NCBI GenBank assembly: GCA_016936115.1
Contig: JAFGPQ010000303.1
Coordinates: 1-37,210, forward strand
DNA from: Spirochaetales bacterium
GTDB lineage: Bacteria > Spirochaetota > Spirochaetia > DSM-2461
Length of the DNA: 37,210 bases
Direction: 5' to 3'
Below the pieces are notes generated by a model that did not search any database, was not told where the DNA came from, and saw only the letters and a program-made list of their open reading frames with translations. Both the position numbers and the translations under genes were made by a program. Positions 32,937 to 37,210 of the stretch are shown here, piece by piece (positions within the stretch are counted from its first letter, which is position 1; the number at the start of each line of letters is the position of its first letter).

Positions 32937-33979
32937 CCATCGACCGGAATCTGCACATCCCCCCCTACAAACAGATCAAGACCCGCCTGAAAACGGCGAT
33001 TCTGAAGGGGGAGATTGCTCCGGGTGAGTCCCTTCCTTCGGTCCGGGACATTGTTGCCTCCGCCGGGGTTTCCATGGCCACGGCCCAGAAGGCTCTGGGA
33101 GAACTCCGCCGGGAGGGTTACATCGAAGCCCGCCCCGGGGAGGGTTATTTCGTTCTGGAAAAGAAGGCCCATGCTATTACCCGGATTTCCCTGTTCATGC
33201 CCCATTCGGGATTGAGCTTTTTCACCCTGATCCTGGGAGGCATCTATGCCGAAGCCCGGAAGCACGGGGTGGACCTGGAGATCAACAGCCTGAATACGGA
33301 TAAGCTCCTGTGGAACGATTCCACCATGGAGCAGCTGGAGAAAGCCGCCGACGGGGGCAACGGTATCATCTTTATAGAAGAACCTTTCGACAGAGTACGG
33401 GAGAAGTGCGATACGGTAGCCTGCGCCGTACCCTTCGTCTCCATGGAGTGGGTGCTGGGACGGGGAACCGCCGTGGTGAACGACTACACCCGGTCCGGGG
33501 AGCTCGCCCTGGAATACCTGTCCGAAAGGGGGTGCGGGGATATCCTGGTCCTGAAAGGCCGGGAGCTTCAGTACAACGCCTCCCGCAAGCTGCGGGGCAT
33601 ACGCCGGGGCTGCGATGATTTTACCGCCAAGGGAGGGCAGATCACCTTCATGGCCAGCGACTTCGACGCCTACACCGGATATACCGTAACCAAGGATTTT
33701 CTCGAGACCCATCCCGATGTGGACGGTATTATCTGCGCCAACGATTACGAGGCCATCGGTGTTATGGGCGCTCTCGTCGAAAAGGGGCGCCTGCCCGGTA
33801 AGGATACCCATATCCTGGGCTACGGCAACATGACAGACAAAACCACCACCTACATTCCCCTGGCCACCATAGACCAGCATCTGGAGCGGATGGGAAGGGA
33901 TGCGGTCCGGGCCGTGGTCTCCGACTGTCCCGAACCGGTTATCACCGTCCCCACTGAGCTGATTATCTCCAATCACTAG
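32930..33979 (+). CDS. GntR/LacI-hybrid transcriptional regulator with probable CTG start
   Basis: A regulator of about 349 residues. The winged helix is complete only if translation begins well before the first ATG (33074): [31 protein letters not shown], then [10 protein letters not shown] and the wing P-G-E-G-Y-F-V-L. In that frame the upstream stop is at 32912, and between it and the homology there is no ATG, GTG or TTG. CTG at 32930 or 32933 is the best start; AAGGGG lies about 9 bases before the first. The C-terminal part (about 85-349) is a LacI-type sensor ([38 protein letters not shown]). It overlaps the fucU stop, implying coupling, and likely controls fucU. Confidence 0.85.
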   Translation: MLTIDRNLHIPPYKQIKTRLKTAILKGEIAPGESLPSVRDIVASAGVSMATAQKALGELRREGYIEARPGEGYFVLEKKAHAITRISLFMPHSGLSFFTLILGGIYAEARKHGVDLEINSLNTDKLLWNDSTMEQLEKAADGGNGIIFIEEPFDRVREKCDTVACAVPFVSMEWVLGRGTAVVNDYTRSGELALEYLSERGCGDILVLKGRELQYNASRKLRGIRRGCDDFTAKGGQITFMASDFDAYTGYTVTKDFLETHPDVDGIICANDYEAIGVMGALVEKGRLPGKDTHILGYGNMTDKTTTYIPLATIDQHLERMGRDAVRAVVSDCPEPVITVPTELIISNH

Positions 33980-33987
33980 AATTTTTA

Positions 33988-34016
33988 TTGACTTATTTAC
34001 ATTTTCTTTTTACGAT
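33988..34016 (+). promoter_or_regulatory. Sigma-70 promoter of the TSCPD gene, possibly leaderless
   Basis: TTGACT (33988-33993) and TACGAT (34011-34016) are 17 bases apart, starting 9 bases after the regulator stop. Only seven bases separate the -10 from the first ATG (34024), so the expected transcription start falls on or next to the start codon. No ribosome site fits in this space. Confidence 0.65.
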
Positions 34017-34023
34017 ACGGACC

Positions 34024-34293
34024 ATGATGAAACATACTTTCCGTCCCAAAGGGGTTTGCTCCCGCCAGATAGATTTCACTCTCACCGAAGACAACCGTAT
34101 CGAATCTCTCCATTTTACCAGCGGCTGTCCGGGGAATCTGGAAGGAATCTCCCGCCTGGTTCAGGGCATGGAAGCGGAAAGGGTGATCGCCCTGTTGAAG
34201 GGCACCCTCTGCGGCAGAAGAAGCACCTCCTGCCCGGACCAACTGTGCCGGGCCCTGGAAGAAGCCCTGGAAGCCCGGAAAAAGTCCGCCTGA
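34024..34293 (+). CDS. TSCPD-domain protein, TIGR03905-like
   Basis: An 89-residue protein consisting of a single TSCPD domain. Visible blocks are H-T-F-R-P-K-G-V-C-S-R-Q-I-D-F, F-T-S-G-C-P-G-N-L-E-G-I, and L-K-G-T-L-C-G-R-R-S-T-S-C-P-D-Q-L, which contains the name-giving motif. Four conserved cysteines could bind metal. The domain also closes many class II ribonucleotide reductases, but the free-standing form has no settled function. ATG occurs at 34024 and 34027; both lack a Shine-Dalgarno site. An extension to an ATG at 33988 would overlap the promoter and is rejected. It converges on the ABC permease gene with a 16-base gap. Confidence 0.88.
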   Translation: MMKHTFRPKGVCSRQIDFTLTEDNRIESLHFTSGCPGNLEGISRLVQGMEAERVIALLKGTLCGRRSTSCPDQLCRALEEALEARKKSA

Positions 34294-34309
34294 TCCTCAT
34301 GGACCGGAT

Positions 34310-35110
34310 CTAAGAGCCGGTGGAAACATACCAGGAAAGGGCTCTCGTAAACAACATCAGAGACAATCCCAGAAAAGCCAGACCCGCCAGAGGGGATATC
34401 CATCCGAAACCGGCCCAGGAGACCAGGGAATCGCTTTTCCCCAGAACAATCAGGCTGGGATAATAGGTGACGCAGCCCAGGGGTACGGCGAAGGTGAAGA
34501 ACCGGCGGAAGAGATTCCGATAAATGGACAGGGGATACTGGGCGGTCTGCACTCCCCCGTAGGTCAGAACATTCATAAACTCGAGGGACTGGACCGACTT
34601 AATCGACAGGGCGGCCTGGATTGTCATAAGTCCCATAAAGAAGGCGATGCCGCAGGGTATCGTGTAGAGGATCAGCAGAATCTTACCGGTACTCCACTCA
34701 AGGGAGAGACGGCTCAGGGCCCAAAAGAAGATGAAAGCACCCTGGGCGAACCGTCCCATCCGCTTCAGGGATAGTTCGTAACCCAACAGCTGCAGAAAGA
34801 CGGAACGGGGCCTGAGAAGGAACCGGTCGAATTCCCCCGACCGGATCAGATCCCCTGCAATATCCAGGCCCCTGGTCAGAAAATCGGCCAGGGCGAAGAT
34901 GATCCCCACCAAGCCGTAGCAGAAGGCGGCCTCCTCCAGAGTCCACCCTTTCAGATTGCCGAAACGGTCGAAAAGAGTCCAGAGAGCGGAGAATTCGATG
35001 ATATTGATGAGAAACTGCCCCAGCATCTGCAGAAAGAGGGAGGCCCGGTACTCCAGCTGAGATTTGAAAGACTGGGCCGCATAGGCCCCGTAGAGTCGGA
35101 TGTGATCCAT
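34310..35110 (-). CDS. ABC-2 family permease, DUF990-type (second permease)
   Basis: A 266-residue inner-membrane protein of the ABC-2/DUF990 family, with six helices and little else (Y-R-A-S-L-F-L-Q-M-L-G-Q, the cytoplasmic G-E-F-D-R-F-L-L-R-P block, L-S-I-Y-R-N-L-F-R-R, V-P-L-G-C-V-T-Y-Y-P). R-S-G-E-F-D-R-F-L-L-R-P-x-S is a hallmark of this family. It starts 2 bases after the first permease ends. Such pairs with one ATPase act as exporters; some have been linked to viologen or other drug efflux, but the substrate here is unknown. The start at 35110 follows the family pattern; a much longer in-frame upstream extension reads the permease gene out of frame and is rejected. Confidence 0.9.
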   Translation of the reverse strand: MDHIRLYGAYAAQSFKSQLEYRASLFLQMLGQFLINIIEFSALWTLFDRFGNLKGWTLEEAAFCYGLVGIIFALADFLTRGLDIAGDLIRSGEFDRFLLRPRSVFLQLLGYELSLKRMGRFAQGAFIFFWALSRLSLEWSTGKILLILYTIPCGIAFFMGLMTIQAALSIKSVQSLEFMNVLTYGGVQTAQYPLSIYRNLFRRFFTFAVPLGCVTYYPSLIVLGKSDSLVSWAGFGWISPLAGLAFLGLSLMLFTRALSWYVSTGS

Positions 35111-35112
35111 GG

Positions 35113-35928
35113 TCAGCCCCCCTGTACGGCCAGATGCTTCTGTCCCGCCGCGGTGAGAATTCTCCCCAGCAGGAAAAAGAAGAGAATCCAGAAAACCTGC
35201 AGGCCCCACTCTCCCGGAACCCGGGAAAGGGGAATGTCCCCGGTAAAGATGCGGTTCGGCCCGTCGCACAGCCCGTGAAAGGGCTGGAAGGTCAGAAAAG
35301 CCTGCCACCGGTCGGGAAAAAAGGGAAGGGGAACCACCATCCCCGAGAAAAGGGTAACGAAGGATCCCAGGAGCTGACTTGTCCCCGATCCGGAAACACT
35401 CCAGATGAGAGTGATGTTGGCCGCGGTGGTGATAGTCGAACTCAAGAGAAGGGCCAGAAAGACCGAGACAACCCACAGGGGATAGACCAGGGGATTTTTA
35501 GGCAGAATCAGGGCCCACTCCCCCAGCCCCAGCATGGGCAGGATCAGGGCGGCGAAAATGAGCTGGGGGATCACCCGCAGAATCATGGTGGAGAAACGCC
35601 AGCTGAAGGCCCGCAGGAACCAGTAAAAATGAAGATCAAGGGGTTTCAGAAGCTCATAGCAGAGACTTCCGTCCCGAACCATTCTGTCCATGTCCCTATC
35701 GATATTCCAGGGAAGCATTCCCAGAAAGGCCTGCCCCAGCCAGATATAGCCCACGGCCCTGCTCAGCTCCATGGGGGCGGTCCGGTCCGAGGAGCGGTAG
35801 AAGGCTTCCAGGGCCATGATCATGATGATGCCCCAGAAGAACTGACAGACGATTCCCGCCCAGGCGGCAGCCCGGTACTGCAGAAGGGACTGGAACCGGG
35901 TTTTAAGGAATTTGATATAGGGTCTCAC
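35113..35928 (-). CDS. ABC-2 family permease, DUF990-type (first permease)
   Basis: A 271-residue partner permease with six helices. The block D-R-M-V-R-D-G-S-L-C-Y-E-L-L-K-P-L-D matches the D-G-x-L-x-x-x-L-x-x-P element of the family. The start is a GTG at 35928, because the homology begins there and it overlaps the ATPase stop as GTGA, giving translational coupling; the longer ATG frame (from 36069) would translate the ATPase gene out of frame. It pairs with the second permease, which starts 2 bases after its stop. Confidence 0.9.
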   Translation of the reverse strand: MRPYIKFLKTRFQSLLQYRAAAWAGIVCQFFWGIIMIMALEAFYRSSDRTAPMELSRAVGYIWLGQAFLGMLPWNIDRDMDRMVRDGSLCYELLKPLDLHFYWFLRAFSWRFSTMILRVIPQLIFAALILPMLGLGEWALILPKNPLVYPLWVVSVFLALLLSSTITTAANITLIWSVSGSGTSQLLGSFVTLFSGMVVPLPFFPDRWQAFLTFQPFHGLCDGPNRIFTGDIPLSRVPGEWGLQVFWILFFFLLGRILTAAGQKHLAVQGG

Positions 35929-36737
35929 CGCAGGGCCTCCTCCCGGTAGAGACGGCGGACCACCTCTTCCAGCTCCACTTCGCTCCCGTCCTTGTAGGCC
36001 CGGCGCAGGTCTTCCACTGTCCCGTCCCGCAGGATGCGCCCGTGACCGATGAGCATGACCCGCCGGCACAGGGCCTCCACGTCGTCCATGTCATGGGTGG
36101 TGAGGATTACCGTAACCCCCTTCTCCCGGTTGATGCGGCTGATCAGCTCCCGCAGGGTCAGTTTGGCCACCGCATCCAGACCGATGGTGGGCTCGTCAAG
36201 AAAGACCGTATCCGGACTGTGGATCAGGGCGGCGGCCATATCGCAGCGCATCCTCTGGCCCAGGCTCATCTGCCGCACCGGCACGGGGTAGAGCTCCTTC
36301 AGTTCAAAGAGCTCGGTCAGCTCCCCCAGGGTTTCCTTATATTGTTTGTCCGATAGACGGTAGATCTCTTTGAGAAGGTCAAAGGACTCCTCCACGGGAA
36401 GGTCCCACCAGAGCTGGCTTTTCTGACCGAACACAGTACCGATCCGGGCGACATGCTCCTTCCGGCTCTCCCAGGGGATACGCCCGTTCACTGTGCATCT
36501 TCCCCCGTCGGGGACGAGAATGCCGGACAGTACCTTCACGGTGGTGCTTTTACCGGCCCCGTTGGGTCCGATATAGCCGACAAGCTCTCCCCGGCCGATG
36601 GAAAAAGAGATTCCGTCCAGAGCCCGGATCTCCCGAATATGCCGTTTGAACAGCCCTTTCACCGATCCGGACAGACCCTTCTCCCTCTCGGCGATCCGGT
36701 AGGTTTTCACCAGATTCCTCACTTCGATTCCGGACAT
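35925..36737 (-). CDS. ABC exporter ATP-binding protein (partner of DUF990 permeases)
   Basis: A 270-residue ATPase that powers the two permeases. Walker A G-P-N-G-A-G-K-S-T is at 57-65, the Q-loop at about 104 (F-G-Q-K-S-Q-L-W-W-D-L-P), the signature at 157-161 reads M-S-L-G-Q rather than L-S-G-G-Q, as usual in this exporter group, Walker B V-F-L-D-E-P-T at 178-184 and the H-loop T-T-H-D at 213-216. The insertion K-G-L-S-G-S-V-K-G-L-F-K-R-H near 20-33 is also typical of the DUF990-linked ATPases. AGGAG lies 8 bases before the ATG, and a strong promoter precedes it. It leads the three-gene operon. Confidence 0.95.
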   Translation of the reverse strand: MSGIEVRNLVKTYRIAEREKGLSGSVKGLFKRHIREIRALDGISFSIGRGELVGYIGPNGAGKSTTVKVLSGILVPDGGRCTVNGRIPWESRKEHVARIGTVFGQKSQLWWDLPVEESFDLLKEIYRLSDKQYKETLGELTELFELKELYPVPVRQMSLGQRMRCDMAAALIHSPDTVFLDEPTIGLDAVAKLTLRELISRINREKGVTVILTTHDMDDVEALCRRVMLIGHGRILRDGTVEDLRRAYKDGSEVELEEVVRRLYREEALR

Positions 36738-36812
36738 GAGAACAACTCCTGTTTAACTGAAGGCGGCGGCTTCGCAGGGATCTGGAGGAAGCTCCAAAAA
36801 AGACAGAAGGGA

Positions 36813-36841
36813 AATTTATCATGGAACAGTTGTTTTGTCAA
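36813..36841 (-). promoter_or_regulatory. Sigma-70 promoter of the ABC exporter operon
   Basis: On the minus strand TTGACA (36841-36836) and TAAATT (36818-36813) are 17 bases apart. The leader to the ATPase start is about 70 bases. The divergent gene at 36900 has a weaker possible -10 (TAAAAT at 36870-36875). Confidence 0.7.
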
Positions 36842-36899
36842 ATTTCAATTGGAACGGGATGAACGGAAATAAAATCCTGCCCGAAAAGCAGGAGGGAAG

Positions 36900-37210
36900 A
36901 TGAAAACAGTAAGCCTTTGTCCTGTCCTAATGATTCTGGGGCTCCTTTCGGGGACGACTCTGACCGATAGTCCTGTTACCCTGAGAGTGGGCACCTTGAA
37001 CGTGGAGAACTACTCCCGCCGCCAATCCGGAGTAAGTGCGCTGGAAGAAAAGAAAAAGCGGGACGCCCTGACCGATATTTTCATTTATGATATGAAGATG
37101 CCCGATATCATCGCCCTGCAGGAGATAATGGATGACAGCGGGATCCGGGATGACGGCACGGTTCGGGCCCGGCGGAACTTCCGTTCCCTGGCCCGGAGTC
37201 TTCACCGCAG
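36900..37210 (+). CDS. Secreted endonuclease/exonuclease/phosphatase-family protein (3' end outside window)
   Basis: The first 103 residues of a gene cut by the window edge. A signal peptide (M-K-T-V-S-L-C-P-V-L-M-I-L-G-L-L-S-G-T) is followed by L-R-V-G-T-L-N-V-E-N-Y and, at about residue 66, I-I-A-L-Q-E-I, the first two motifs of the EEP superfamily: the Asn and Glu that hold the catalytic Mg. K-R-D-A-L-T-D-I-F lies between. It would act on nucleic acid or a phosphoester outside the cytoplasm; the class cannot be settled without the rest. GGAGG lies 5 bases before the ATG at 36900. Confidence 0.85.
   Translation, partial: MKTVSLCPVLMILGLLSGTTLTDSPVTLRVGTLNVENYSRRQSGVSALEEKKKRDALTDIFIYDMKMPDIIALQEIMDDSGIRDDGTVRARRNFRSLARSLHR

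Noticed and set aside
35110-35476. Long N-terminal extension of the second ABC permease
   Set aside because: The extra residues are an out-of-frame reading of the first permease; the family starts at the ATG at 35110.

Overview
The window looks like chromosomal DNA from a free-living, carbohydrate-fermenting spirochaete (Spirochaetales). This is an inference. It rests on the A-N-G-K-K-E tail of the sugar-binding protein signal peptide, on several regulators that join a GntR helix-turn-helix to a LacI-type sensor, and on the many sugar loci mixed with c-di-GMP genes. No rRNA, tRNA, CRISPR array, insertion sequence or phage gene was found. The DNA is gene-dense on both strands, and no stretch above 300 bases lacks a gene. 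The longest gaps (about 160 to 195 bases at 16875-17055, 22272-22438, 25302-25494 and 36738-36899) are promoter regions.

Left part (1-9308): the end of an LrgB-type membrane protein, a small DUF2892-like membrane protein, a DEAD-box RNA helicase, then mannonate dehydratase (uxuA) with a GntR/LacI-hybrid regulator, an aldo/keto reductase, a membrane diguanylate cyclase followed by a decayed sensor gene, and a sorbitol-dehydrogenase-like enzyme divergent from a LacI regulator. A TTTGCGCA operator candidate overlaps the dehydrogenase promoter.

Mannoside locus (9318-16874, minus strand): GntR-type regulator, ABC sugar-binding protein, two permeases and a GH38 alpha-mannosidase. No transporter ATPase is present. 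Repeated TGTTATA boxes lie before both the regulator and the binding protein. A decayed sensor/GGDEF/EAL gene and a lipoprotein follow on the plus strand.

Ascorbate locus (19319-26556): ptsH, ptsI, a DeoR regulator, ulaA, ulaB, ulaC and ulaD on the minus strand, divergent from ulaG. The locus carries its own HPr and Enzyme I. Tandem 9-bp CGATCATTT-like repeats at both main promoters, with a single copy before deoR, look like the DeoR operator. Together the genes would import L-ascorbate as the 6-phosphate, open the lactone (UlaG) and decarboxylate to L-xylulose 5-phosphate (UlaD). The two epimerases needed next are not in the window.

TonB locus (26667-32016): a TonB-dependent receptor, an unrecognised lipoprotein, ExbB, two different ExbD proteins and TonB, most of them overlapping by a few bases. 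This is a self-contained outer-membrane uptake system of unknown substrate and the most interesting undescribed unit here. It is followed by a small hypothetical gene, a FucU-type mutarotase translationally coupled to a GntR/LacI hybrid that seems to use a CTG start, a TSCPD-domain protein, a three-gene DUF990-type ABC exporter, and the start of a secreted endonuclease/exonuclease/phosphatase-family protein cut by the window edge.
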